Translations under genes and position numbers: made by a program | Part shown: one piece after another, positions 43,617 to 53,217 of the stretch | How the letters are laid out: every line of letters starts with the position of its first letter | Position numbering within the stretch: position 1 is the stretch's first letter | From: Pseudarthrobacter sp. NS4 | Lineage (GTDB): Bacteria; Actinomycetota; Actinomycetes; Actinomycetales; Micrococcaceae | Assembly (NCBI RefSeq): GCF_024758005.1 | Contig: NZ_CP103288.1 | Coordinates: 1,302,001-1,366,000, forward strand | Reading direction: 5' to 3' | Length of the DNA: 64,000 bases | The notes under the pieces: generated by a model | What the model was told of the DNA's origin: nothing | The model's input: only the letters and a program-made list of their open reading frames with translations | The model's database searches: none

Positions 43617-44336
43617 GTGGAGTTTATTAATGAGGCTGTGCTCCATGCAGCGGGCCAATGGTGGATATACCCGGTCCTGCTGGTGTTTTTCTTCGTGGAC
43701 GGCTTCGCGATGGTGGTTCCCAGCGAAACCCTTATCGTGGCACTGGCGGCCTTCTCCCGGCACAGCGGCGAGCCCAACCTGTGGATCCTGGGAACAACCG
43801 CTTTGGTCGGAGCCATCGCCGGCGACAACATGGCATTCATGCTGGGGCGCCGGATCGGGGTGGACCGGTGGAAATGGATGCGCCGTCCCAAGGTCAAGAA
43901 GATTTTCGGCTGGGCCCGCTACGAACTGGACAAGCGTGGCGCTGTGCTGATCTTCACCGCACGCTACATTCCCTGGGGCCGGGTGGCCGTCAATTATGTG
44001 GCTGGAAGCACCGGTTTTCCGCATCGCCGGTTCTTCCTGCTGGACGCGTTCGCCTGCATCACCTGGGTGGGCTACTCCATCGGCATCGGCCTGCTGGCGA
44101 GTTCTTTCCCCTGGCTGCACAACAACCCGCTGCTCAGCGCCGGCATAGCGGTGGTGTTCGCCATCGTCCTGGGAATCCTCATCGACCACCTGCTCCGCTG
44201 GTGGCACAAGCATCTGGCGCGCAACGACGCCGAAGAAGTCGACGAATGGCTCGACGGCGGTCCGTCCGGCGCGCGCGGCGGCCAGGCCGGCTCGACCGTC
44301 CTGGCCCCGTCTGCAGACAGCGGTCCGGCCGCTTAG
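43617..44336 (+). CDS. DedA-family membrane protein (second of two)
   Basis: 239 residues from GTG at 43617, with AGGAG at 43602-43606. Parallel motifs to the first copy: FAMVVPSETLIVALAAFS, GDNMAFMLGRRIG and FTARYIPWGRVAVNYVAGS. It has a longer C-terminal acidic and Gly/Ala-rich tail. The 214-base gap to the first copy contains a GC hairpin near 43403-43430 and no clear gene. The pair is probably an old tandem duplication. Confidence 0.88.
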   Translation: MEFINEAVLHAAGQWWIYPVLLVFFFVDGFAMVVPSETLIVALAAFSRHSGEPNLWILGTTALVGAIAGDNMAFMLGRRIGVDRWKWMRRPKVKKIFGWARYELDKRGAVLIFTARYIPWGRVAVNYVAGSTGFPHRRFFLLDAFACITWVGYSIGIGLLASSFPWLHNNPLLSAGIAVVFAIVLGILIDHLLRWWHKHLARNDAEEVDEWLDGGPSGARGGQAGSTVLAPSADSGPAA

Positions 44337-44378
44337 CAGTGGCTGGCTTTGAGCCCCTGCCCACCCTAAGGTGGGAAC

Positions 44379-45515
44379 GTGACTGAGCCTATTGTTGACG
44401 CTGCCCCTGCCCTCGATTTTGACCTGAAGAGCCTGCCCAAGGTTTCACTTCACGACCACCTGGACGGAGGCCTCCGTCCGGCCACCATCATCGAACTGGC
44501 CGAGGCCGTTGGCCACACGCTGCCGTCGACCGACCCCGTGGCATTGGGCCAGTGGTTCCGTGAATCGGCTGACTCCGGTTCCCTGGTGCGGTACCTGGAA
44601 ACGTTCGACCACACCGTTGCCGTCATGCAGACCTCCGAAGGCCTGTTCAGGGTGGCCAAGGAATTCGTTGAGGACCTCGCAGATGACGGGGTGGTGTACG
44701 GCGAAGTCCGGTGGGCACCTGAACAGCACCTCCAGAAGGGCCTCACACTCGACGAAGCAGTGGAAGCGGTCCAGGAGGGACTCGAGGCCGGCGTCGAAGC
44801 GGTAGGCGAGAGCGGGCGGGAAATCCAGGTGGGCCAGCTCATCACGGCCATGCGCCACGCCGACCGCGGCCAGGAGATTGCCGAGCTCGCCGTCCGCCAC
44901 CGTAACCGGGGTGCAGTGGGCTTTGACATCGCCGGAGCTGAAGATGGCTTCCTGCCGTCCCGCTTCAAGGATGCCTTCACCTACCTGGCACAGCAGAACT
45001 TCCCCGCCACCGTGCACGCCGGCGAGGCCGCCGGACTGGAGAGCATCCAGTCCGCACTGGTGGACGGCCGGGCGCTGCGGCTGGGGCACGGCGTCCGCAT
45101 CGCCGAGGACATCATGGTGGAATTCGACGACGATGACGAGACTGAGGACACCGTCGGCCTGGTCACCCTTGGCGATCTCTCCAGCTGGGTTCGCGACCGC
45201 GGCATCGCCCTGGAAATCTGCCCTTCCTCCAACCTCCAGACCGGAGCGATCTCCGGGTTCGGCGACGGCATCGAAAGCCACCCCCTGGACATGCTGTACC
45301 AGCTGGGCTTCAACGTCACCATCAACACGGACAACCGGCTGATGAGCGGCGTCACCCTGACGGACGAGTTCGACCTCCTGGTGGAAACGTTTGATTATGA
45401 CCTCGACGACCTGCTCGAGCTCACCCTGAACGCTGCCGAAGCTTCCTTCCTGCCCCTGGAGGAGAAGGAGGCGCTGGTGGAGTACATCAACGACGCCTAC
45501 GCAAACCTTGGCTGA
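44379..45515 (+). CDS. add: Adenosine deaminase
   Basis: 378 residues from GTG at 44379. Metal ligands and catalytic residues are in KVSLHDHLDGGLRP, TVHAGEAAG, LRLGHGVRIAED and INTDNRLMSG. It converts adenosine to inosine, extending the nucleoside salvage set upstream. TAAGGT at 44367-44372, 6 bases before the start, suggests a leaderless transcript. Confidence 0.95.
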   Translation: MTEPIVDAAPALDFDLKSLPKVSLHDHLDGGLRPATIIELAEAVGHTLPSTDPVALGQWFRESADSGSLVRYLETFDHTVAVMQTSEGLFRVAKEFVEDLADDGVVYGEVRWAPEQHLQKGLTLDEAVEAVQEGLEAGVEAVGESGREIQVGQLITAMRHADRGQEIAELAVRHRNRGAVGFDIAGAEDGFLPSRFKDAFTYLAQQNFPATVHAGEAAGLESIQSALVDGRALRLGHGVRIAEDIMVEFDDDDETEDTVGLVTLGDLSSWVRDRGIALEICPSSNLQTGAISGFGDGIESHPLDMLYQLGFNVTINTDNRLMSGVTLTDEFDLLVETFDYDLDDLLELTLNAAEASFLPLEEKEALVEYINDAYANLG

Positions 45516-46167
45516 CCAGCACGCCGCGGACGGCTCCCCACTTGGGGAGCTTGGGGAGCTGTTGGGGATAATCGCTTCCCTGCGCGAGCACTGTCCGTGG
45601 ATGGAGGCGCTGACCCACGCCTCGCTGGTGGAATACCTCCTCGAGGAGGCCTATGAAGTCGCCGAGACCATCGAATCCGGGAATCCCGACGCCGAACTGC
45701 AGGGCGAGCTGGGCGATGTCCTGCTCCAGGTGGTGCTGCACGCCCGCCTCGCCGAGGAGCGCGGGGCCTTTACGTTCGACGACGTCGCCCGCGGCCTGGG
45801 TGCCAAAATGATCCGCCGGAACCCGCACGTCTTCCGGCCGGACGGTTCCCTACAGGAGAGCTTTCCCGCGACCGTTGACGAGATCGTTCGGAAATGGGAT
45901 GCCGTCAAGCGTGCAGAAAATCCGGCACGCACCAATAGCTTTGAGGGGATTCCGCAGGCGCTTCCGGCCTTGGCCCGGGCCCGGAAGTCAGTGGACCGCG
46001 CAGCCCGCGCGGGCATGCCGCTGCCTCCGGCAGTGCCCATCCCTGAAACGGAGGAGGAGCTCGGTGAGCAGCTCCTCGCCGTCGTACGTTCAGCCCATGA
46101 GGCTGGACTGGACGCCGAGCGCGCCCTCCGCGGCGCTGTGCGCCGTTACCAGCAGGGGACACCCTAG
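45508..46167 (+). CDS. mazG: MazG-family nucleoside triphosphate pyrophosphohydrolase
   Basis: 219 residues from TTG at 45508, overlapping the add stop by 8 bases. The MazG helices carry the EExxE metal motif (LLEEAYEVAETIE) and the distal ELGDVLLQVVLHA. It hydrolyses NTPs or dNTPs to monophosphates and pyrophosphate, cleaning the nucleotide pool. No good Shine-Dalgarno is seen, so translation is probably coupled to add. Confidence 0.88.
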   Translation: MADQHAADGSPLGELGELLGIIASLREHCPWMEALTHASLVEYLLEEAYEVAETIESGNPDAELQGELGDVLLQVVLHARLAEERGAFTFDDVARGLGAKMIRRNPHVFRPDGSLQESFPATVDEIVRKWDAVKRAENPARTNSFEGIPQALPALARARKSVDRAARAGMPLPPAVPIPETEEELGEQLLAVVRSAHEAGLDAERALRGAVRRYQQGTP

Positions 46168-46287
46168 ACCCAACAGCCCACCATCATGACGTCCGGGGGC
46201 TGGATAGGTTTCCGTAACCCCGACAACTCTCGACTACGCTGGTCCGTGACGAGTACGTCGAGTTTTCTGCTAGATTCCCCCCGTTAA

Positions 46288-47589
<1,302 letters not shown>

Positions 47590-47610
47590 TAGCCGCGTAA
47601 GCCAATAAAC

Positions 47611-47640
47611 GGTGGCTATGGTTGAAAGACCATAGCCACC
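47611..47640 (+). terminator. Terminator of eno
   Basis: An 11-bp perfect stem (GGTGGCTATGG with CCATAGCCACC) and an 8-base loop, followed by GTTGTTGTTT. It lies 21 bases after the enolase stop. Confidence 0.85.
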
Positions 47641-47726
47641 GTTGTTGTTTCAGCAGCATTTGCCAGCCCGGTTGTTGTTCAGCCCAGACAGTGGCGGCCG
47701 AATGCGGGCCGCGTTTCAGGAGTGTC

Positions 47727-48455
47727 ATGGCTACCCGCCGTCCCAAAGTCCCCAAGGTTGCCCCCGCCCGCCCCGCAAAGGACAACGACGACGGCGGTGA
47801 CGTCATCGAGGCGGATTTCGGCTCAGGCAAGGAGAAAGCAGGTCTGGGAGTCCATCCAGGCCGCGGCGGGAGCAATGAAAGCGGAAGTGCCTCTTCCGGA
47901 AGTGCCTCAGCCGGAAGCGCCAGGACAGGCAGCGCCGCGGCGGCCAAGGACGGTGCAGGCCGCCCCGGCGGGCCCGCCCGTCCGAAGGCCCGTACGGCGG
48001 CCGGTGGCAAGGGGAGCAGCGACGTCACCGGTGCCGGCGACCCTTCAATGGATGAGGATCAGCTACCCGTTCCGGCGAAGGCGTTTTCAGGCAGGATGCT
48101 GGCACTGGCCGTGGTGATGGTCGCCATCACCATCATGCTGGCGCCCACCGTCAAGATCTTCTTTGATAAAAAGGCCGAAATTGACGCGCTGAACGCCGAC
48201 ATCGCCGCCCGCGGGGCGGAAGGCGACGTGCTCCGCCAGCAGGTTTCCCGCTGGCAGGACCCCAACTACGTGAAACAGCAGGCCCGCGACCGCATTAACA
48301 TGGTTATGCCGGGCGAAACCGGCTACTGGGTCTTCGGCAGTGATTTGCCCGCCGGGGAAACCAGTGGCCACACCGGTGCAGCAGCACAAGACCCCGCCGA
48401 TCTGCCGTGGGTGGATTCCCTGTGGGAGTCCATCACGCGCGCGGCCACAGACTGA
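47727..48455 (+). CDS. DivIC/FtsB-like septum formation initiator
   Basis: 242 residues from ATG at 47727 with AGGAG upstream. A disordered Ser/Gly/Ala/Arg-rich cytoplasmic part (1-120) precedes one membrane helix at about 124-140 and a short coiled coil at about 145-175 (DKKAEIDALNADIAARGAEG). The end NYVKQQARDRINMVMPGETG is the FtsB/DivIC signature. It joins the division complex at the septum. The eno–DivIC–DUF501–Ppx order is typical of actinobacteria. Confidence 0.9.
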   Translation: MATRRPKVPKVAPARPAKDNDDGGDVIEADFGSGKEKAGLGVHPGRGGSNESGSASSGSASAGSARTGSAAAAKDGAGRPGGPARPKARTAAGGKGSSDVTGAGDPSMDEDQLPVPAKAFSGRMLALAVVMVAITIMLAPTVKIFFDKKAEIDALNADIAARGAEGDVLRQQVSRWQDPNYVKQQARDRINMVMPGETGYWVFGSDLPAGETSGHTGAAAQDPADLPWVDSLWESITRAATD

Positions 48456-48483
48456 ACCGCAACAGGAAGGACGGCCCGCGACA

Positions 48484-49155
48484 GTGGAACACAACACGGC
48501 AGCCGCCCGGGAGGAATCCCGCCAACCATCACCAAAGGATCTCGAAGTACTGAGCCGGCAGCTGGGGCGGCCGGTGCGTGACGTGGTGGAAATTCCTGCC
48601 CGCTGTGTCTGCGGCAACCCGCTCGTGGCGGCCACCGCTCCGCGCCTCAGCAACGGCACCCCGTTCCCCACCACCTTCTACCTGACGCACCCCGTGATCA
48701 CCTCCGCGGTGTCCCGCCTCGAAGCGGCGGGCGTCATGAATGACATGAACGAGCAGCTGGCAGCGGATCCTGAACTCGCTGCCGCGTACCGGTCCGCCCA
48801 CGACGCCTACCTCGCCGCACGTGACGCGATCGGCCAGCGGTCCGGCATCGGCGCAGTCCCCGAAATTGACGGCATTTCCGCCGGGGGCATGCCCACGCGC
48901 GTCAAATGCCTGCATGTCCTGGTGGGGCAATCCCTGGCGGCGGGCCCTGGCGTTAACCCGCTCGGGGACGAAGCGCTGCTTCAGATCCAGGAATGGTGGA
49001 CCGCAGACAGGTGCTATTGCGGCGGTGCCTGGGACACCACCGGTGAGGCACCTTCCAGGGACCTTAGCCGGCACGGACCGCAGGGCCTGCCGGATATCGT
49101 CGGCCGCCCCGCACCCGTCCGTAAGTCCGCCAACCCTGCCGAGGCGGCACAATGA
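48484..49155 (+). CDS. DUF501 domain protein
   Basis: 223 residues from GTG at 48484. The DUF501 domain is recognisable from RPVRDVVEIPARCVCGNPLV through FPTTFYLTHPVITSAVSRLE to TRVKCLHVLVGQSLAAGPGVNP and CYCGGAW. Two Cys pairs (CVCG, CYCGG) might bind a metal. The function is unknown; the family is nearly always placed between DivIC and Ppx/GppA in actinobacteria. Its stop overlaps the next start as ATGA. Confidence 0.9.
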   Translation: MEHNTAAAREESRQPSPKDLEVLSRQLGRPVRDVVEIPARCVCGNPLVAATAPRLSNGTPFPTTFYLTHPVITSAVSRLEAAGVMNDMNEQLAADPELAAAYRSAHDAYLAARDAIGQRSGIGAVPEIDGISAGGMPTRVKCLHVLVGQSLAAGPGVNPLGDEALLQIQEWWTADRCYCGGAWDTTGEAPSRDLSRHGPQGLPDIVGRPAPVRKSANPAEAAQ

Positions 49156-50099
49156 CCCGGGTAGCAGCCATCGACTGCGGCACCAACTCCATCCGCCTCC
49201 TCATTGCCGATATCGACCGCAGCAACGGCACCGCCAACCTCACCGACGTGGTGCGCGAAATGCGCGTGGTCCGGCTGGGCCAGGGTGTGGATGCCACCGG
49301 CGAGCTCGCCCCTGAAGCGCTGGAACGGACCTTCGCGGCAACAGCGGATTACGCGCAGCTGATCCATGAACACGGGGCGAAAGCTGTCCGGTTCGTAGCC
49401 ACCTCCGCAAGCCGCGATGCCCGGAACCGGGACGTCTTCGTGGACGGCATCCGCAACCTGCTGGGAGTGGAACCGGAAGTGATTTCCGGGGACGAGGAAG
49501 CGGCGCTGTCCTTTGCCGGAGCCAGCAGTGTCCTGCCCATCCTTGACGGCCACGAAGTCCTGGTGGTGGACCTCGGCGGCGGAAGCACCGAGTTCGTCCT
49601 GGGCACGGCAGAAGGAGTCACGGCAGCGAAGTCGGTGGACATCGGATGCGTGCGCCTGACTGAACGGCATTTGCGGGACGACCCCCCAACCGCCGAACAG
49701 ATAGCCGCTGCAGAAGCCGACGTGGACGCTGCCATCGCCCGTGCAGGACAGGACGTTCCCCTGGAACGCGCCACCGCCGTCGTCGGCGTTGCCGGCTCCA
49801 TCACCACCATCACTGCCCACGCCCTGCGGTTGCCGGAATACCGGCCGGACGCGATCCACGGCACCGAACTGCCCCTCGACACCGTCCGCGCAGCCTCCAC
49901 GGACCTTCTTGGAATGGTCCGGTCTCAGCGCGCCGGTCTGCCGTACATGCACCCGGGGCGGGTGGACGTTATTGGAGCCGGCGGACTGGTCTGGCGCCGG
50001 ATCCTCGAGCGCCTGGGTACCCTCAGCGACGGGCGGATCACCACCGCAACGGCCAGCGAGCACGACATTCTCGACGGCATCGCCCTGAGCATCGGCTGA
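49152..50099 (+). CDS. ppx: Ppx/GppA family exopolyphosphatase
   Basis: 315 residues, overlapping the DUF501 gene by 4 bases. The actin-like ATPase fold has AAIDCGTNSIRLLIAD, ATSASRDARNRDVF, VVDLGGGSTEFVLG and GVAGSITTITAHAL. This short form lacks the C-terminal HD-like domain of E. coli Ppx, as is usual in actinobacteria. It hydrolyses polyphosphate or pppGpp. Confidence 0.93.
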   Translation: MTRVAAIDCGTNSIRLLIADIDRSNGTANLTDVVREMRVVRLGQGVDATGELAPEALERTFAATADYAQLIHEHGAKAVRFVATSASRDARNRDVFVDGIRNLLGVEPEVISGDEEAALSFAGASSVLPILDGHEVLVVDLGGGSTEFVLGTAEGVTAAKSVDIGCVRLTERHLRDDPPTAEQIAAAEADVDAAIARAGQDVPLERATAVVGVAGSITTITAHALRLPEYRPDAIHGTELPLDTVRAASTDLLGMVRSQRAGLPYMHPGRVDVIGAGGLVWRRILERLGTLSDGRITTATASEHDILDGIALSIG

Positions 50100-50104
50100 C
50101 GCGG

Positions 50105-51508
50105 ATGCAAATCTTCACTCAACCCGTGCTGCAGAGGACAGGGTCAGCGGCGCTTGCCCTCCTCCTCGCTGCCTGCTGCCTCAGTACCGGTCTCTTTTCC
50201 GCGCCCGCAGCCCACGCGGACGAATGGCGGGACAAGCAGTACTGGCTGGCAGAATCCGGCATCACTAAGGCCTGGGAGGTGTCCAAGGGTGCCGGCGTCA
50301 AAGTAGCCATCATTGACAGCGGCGTGGACGCCAGGCACCCGGACCTCAAGGGTGCGCTGGCAGGGGGGTACGATGCGTCGGGCTCGGGCCAGCCGGACGG
50401 GCAGAAAAGCGTGGGTATCAAGCCCGAACACGGCACCCTGGTGGCCACCATGCTCGCAGGACGCGGACACCAGCCTGCAAGCCCCACACCCACTCCCACC
50501 CCCACGGCCAGTCCCACTCCCGGATTGGCCGGACTGGCCGGGCTGGCGCCGGATGGGATCATAGGTGTTGCCCCGGAGGCACAAATCCTCTCGGTGTCCA
50601 CCTGGCTTGGCTCACCAAACCCCTCCGGGAAAAGCGACCAGGACCAGATTCCCGAAGCCGTCCGGTGGGCGGTGGACAACGGCGCCAAAGTCATCAACAT
50701 CTCGCTCGGCAGCACCACGCCGCAATGGCCACAGAGCTGGGACGCTGCCTTCCTCTACGCCGAGCAGAAAGACGTGGTGATCGTCGCCGCCGCCGGCAAC
50801 CGGGTGGGCGGAAACACCCAAGTGGGCGCTCCGGCAACCATCCCCGGAGTCCTAACCGTCGCGGGCCTGGACCGCAAGGGGGCGGCCAGTGTCGACGCAT
50901 CCTCGCAGGGCATCAGCATCGGCGTAGCAGCCCCGGCCGAAAACCTGTTGGGCGGCCTGCCCGGCGGCGGCTATGCCGAATGGGCGGGAACATCCGGATC
51001 CGCACCCATTGTTGCCGGCGTCGCGGCACTGATCCGGTCCAAGTGGCCCGACATGACCGCCAAGCAGGTCATCAACCGGATCGTGTCCACGGCCAAGGAC
51101 GCGGGAGTGCCGGGCAAGGACCCCCTGTACGGCTACGGCATCCTGAATGCTGAGGCCGCGCTCAAGGACGACGTCCCGGAAGCCAAAAGCAACCCGCTGG
51201 GGTCCATCGCCGAATGGATCCGCGTCCACAGGCGCGGCAACCTGGCCACACCCGTCCCGCTTCCCACTGCTGAGGTGCCGAGCGCGGTGCCAACGCTTCC
51301 GGAAGCAACGGTGCCCGCGGCGGAGCCGCCTTCGCAGCGGGACAGCGCCATCGGCGCCGCCGTCGTGATCGGATTCGCCCTGCTTTTCGTGGCAATCATC
51401 GAGGCGGCGGCTATCCAGCTGCGGAGGGCAGCCAGGAACCCCGCCCTCGCCGGTGAGGACCCTGAAACGGGCGTCATCGAAGAGGTTAATTCGGGGCAGA
51501 AAAGCTAG
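50105..51508 (+). CDS. Membrane-anchored S8 subtilisin-like serine protease (mycosin-like)
   Basis: 467 residues. A signal peptide ends at AHA|DE. The catalytic triad is Asp71 (AIIDSGVD), His109 (EHGTLVATM) and Ser297 (GTSGSAPIVAG). A Pro/Thr/Ser linker (SPTPTPTPTASPTPG, about 126-140) is inserted after the His. A C-terminal membrane helix at about 424-446 followed by Arg-rich residues anchors it with the protease outside. This layout is that of MycP proteases of type VII secretion, but no ESX genes are nearby. It may be a general surface protease. Confidence 0.88.
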   Translation: MQIFTQPVLQRTGSAALALLLAACCLSTGLFSAPAAHADEWRDKQYWLAESGITKAWEVSKGAGVKVAIIDSGVDARHPDLKGALAGGYDASGSGQPDGQKSVGIKPEHGTLVATMLAGRGHQPASPTPTPTPTASPTPGLAGLAGLAPDGIIGVAPEAQILSVSTWLGSPNPSGKSDQDQIPEAVRWAVDNGAKVINISLGSTTPQWPQSWDAAFLYAEQKDVVIVAAAGNRVGGNTQVGAPATIPGVLTVAGLDRKGAASVDASSQGISIGVAAPAENLLGGLPGGGYAEWAGTSGSAPIVAGVAALIRSKWPDMTAKQVINRIVSTAKDAGVPGKDPLYGYGILNAEAALKDDVPEAKSNPLGSIAEWIRVHRRGNLATPVPLPTAEVPSAVPTLPEATVPAAEPPSQRDSAIGAAVVIGFALLFVAIIEAAAIQLRRAARNPALAGEDPETGVIEEVNSGQKS

Positions 51509-51530
51509 CTTCACGGGCCGTCGCCACAGT

Positions 51531-51561
51531 TAGTGAAGATTTTCACAAACTACGCTATCCT
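51531..51561 (+). promoter_or_regulatory. Rex operator overlapping the ndh promoter
   Basis: TAGTGAAGATTTTCACAA (51531-51548) matches the Rex consensus TTGTGAA-N4-TTCACAA at 13 of 14 defined positions. TATCCT (51556-51561) is a -10, six bases before the ATG, so the operator covers the -35 position. Rex represses respiratory genes until NADH rises; NADH dehydrogenase genes are known targets in actinobacteria. Confidence 0.75.
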
Positions 51562-51567
51562 TAAACT

Positions 51568-53052
51568 ATGGCAACCACCCCAGAGCTCCAGGACCGTCCC
51601 AGGGTACTCGTCGTCGGCGGCGGGTACGTCGGCCTGTACGTAGCACTCAAACTGCAGAAGAAGATCGCGAAGGCAGGTGGCATCGTCACCCTCGTGGATC
51701 CACTGCCGTACATGACTTACCAGCCCTTCCTCCCGGAGGTGGCCGGCGGCAACATCGAGGCCCGCCACGCGGTGGTGTCCCACCGCCAGCATCTCAAGCA
51801 GACCGAACTGATCCAGGGCCGCGTAACATCGATCGACCATGCCAACCGCACGGCTGTGGTGGCTCCGTCGGACGGTGGAGAGAACTTTGAGGTTCCCTAC
51901 TTCGACGTTGTCCTTGCCGCAGGCGCCATCACCCGCACGTTCCCCATCAAGGGCCTCGCGGACAAGGGCATCGGCCTCAAGACCATTGAGGAAGCTGTGG
52001 CATTGCGCAACAAGGTCCTGGAGCGCATTGAGGTCGCCTCCACCATGACCGATCCCGCAGCTCGCGCCAAGGCCCTCACGTTTGTGGTGGTCGGCGGTGG
52101 CTTCGCCGGCATCGAATGCATCACCGAGATGGAAGACCTCGCCCGCGCCGCGGTCCGCAACAACCCCCGCATCAAGCAGGAGGAAGTCCGCTTCGTCCTG
52201 GTGGAAGCGATGGGCCGGATCATGCCTGAGGTCACCGCAAAGCAGGCCGAATGGGTTGTGGAGCACCTGCGCAGCCGCGGCATTGAGGTTCTGCTGAACA
52301 CCTCGCTGGACAGCGCCGAAGGCACGCTCAAGCTCATCAACCTCCCGGACAAGTCCCCTGCCCAGGAGTTCGAAGCTGACACCCTCGTGTGGACCGCCGG
52401 TGTGCAGGCCAACCCCATGGTCCGCTCCACCGACTTCCCGCTGGAGCCCCGCGGACGCGTCCGCGTCCTTCCGGACCTGCGCGTTGGCGGCGACGAAGGC
52501 ATCGTGGACAACGCCTGGGCAGCCGGTGACATCGCCGCTGTTCCGGACCTCACCGGCAAGGGCCTGCCGGACGGCACCTGCGTCCCCAACGCCCAGCACG
52601 CGCTGCGCCAGGCCAAGCGCCTCGCGAAGAACCTGTGGGCCTCGCGTTGGGAGAAGCAGCTGAAGGACTACAAGCACAAGAACCTCGGTGCTGTGGCCGG
52701 CTTCGGCGAGTGGAAGGGTGTCGCCAACATCAACCTGGTGGGCAGCATCGGACTCAAGGGCGGCCTCGCCTGGCTGGCCCACCGCGGCTACCATGGCATG
52801 GCCATGCCCACGTTTGAACGCAAGTTCCGGGTGATCATCAACTGGATCATCAGCTTCTTCGCCGGACGCGACACCACCCAGCTTCTGGACCTGGACAATC
52901 CGCGCGGTGCGTTCGTCGCTGCCGCCGCTCCGGCTCCCAAGCCCGCCCCCGCCCCCGCCCCCGCGCCTGCAGCCCCAGCCGTCCCGGCCACCGGCGGTAG
53001 CGGTTCCACGGCAGTGAAATCGAAGGAAGCAGTCACGGCCGAGGCCAAGTAG
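51568..53052 (+). CDS. ndh: Type II NADH:quinone dehydrogenase
   Basis: 494 residues. FAD site RVLVVGGGYVGLYVALKLQK, NAD site TFVVVGGGFAGIECITEM and a second FAD contact WAAGDIAAVPDL. A hydrophobic C-terminal membrane-binding stretch (FRVIINWIISFFAGRD) is followed by a Pro/Ala-rich tail. It oxidises NADH and reduces menaquinone without pumping protons. A probable Rex site at its promoter ties it to the NADH/NAD ratio. Confidence 0.93.
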   Translation: MATTPELQDRPRVLVVGGGYVGLYVALKLQKKIAKAGGIVTLVDPLPYMTYQPFLPEVAGGNIEARHAVVSHRQHLKQTELIQGRVTSIDHANRTAVVAPSDGGENFEVPYFDVVLAAGAITRTFPIKGLADKGIGLKTIEEAVALRNKVLERIEVASTMTDPAARAKALTFVVVGGGFAGIECITEMEDLARAAVRNNPRIKQEEVRFVLVEAMGRIMPEVTAKQAEWVVEHLRSRGIEVLLNTSLDSAEGTLKLINLPDKSPAQEFEADTLVWTAGVQANPMVRSTDFPLEPRGRVRVLPDLRVGGDEGIVDNAWAAGDIAAVPDLTGKGLPDGTCVPNAQHALRQAKRLAKNLWASRWEKQLKDYKHKNLGAVAGFGEWKGVANINLVGSIGLKGGLAWLAHRGYHGMAMPTFERKFRVIINWIISFFAGRDTTQLLDLDNPRGAFVAAAAPAPKPAPAPAPAPAAPAVPATGGSGSTAVKSKEAVTAEAK

Positions 53053-53065
53053 TACCAGACGCCCG

Positions 53066-53099
53066 ACGGCGGCTGTCCCCTTACAGGGGCAGCCGCCGT
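53066..53099 (+). terminator. Terminator of ndh
   Basis: ACGGCGGCTG plus CCCC pairs with GGGG plus CAGCCGCCGT, with one bulged T and a 5-base loop, followed by TTTTGT. It lies 13 bases past the ndh stop. Confidence 0.85.
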
Positions 53100-53217
53100 T
53101 TTGTATTTCCGCCACGTCCCCGGGCGGCGGTACTGTTTGGTCCGCCTCGGCTGTCCAGTTTCCGGCGATGCTGGTCCCGCCTGCAGGAGCGGCCGGGACC
53201 GCCCCTAGACTGGCCTT

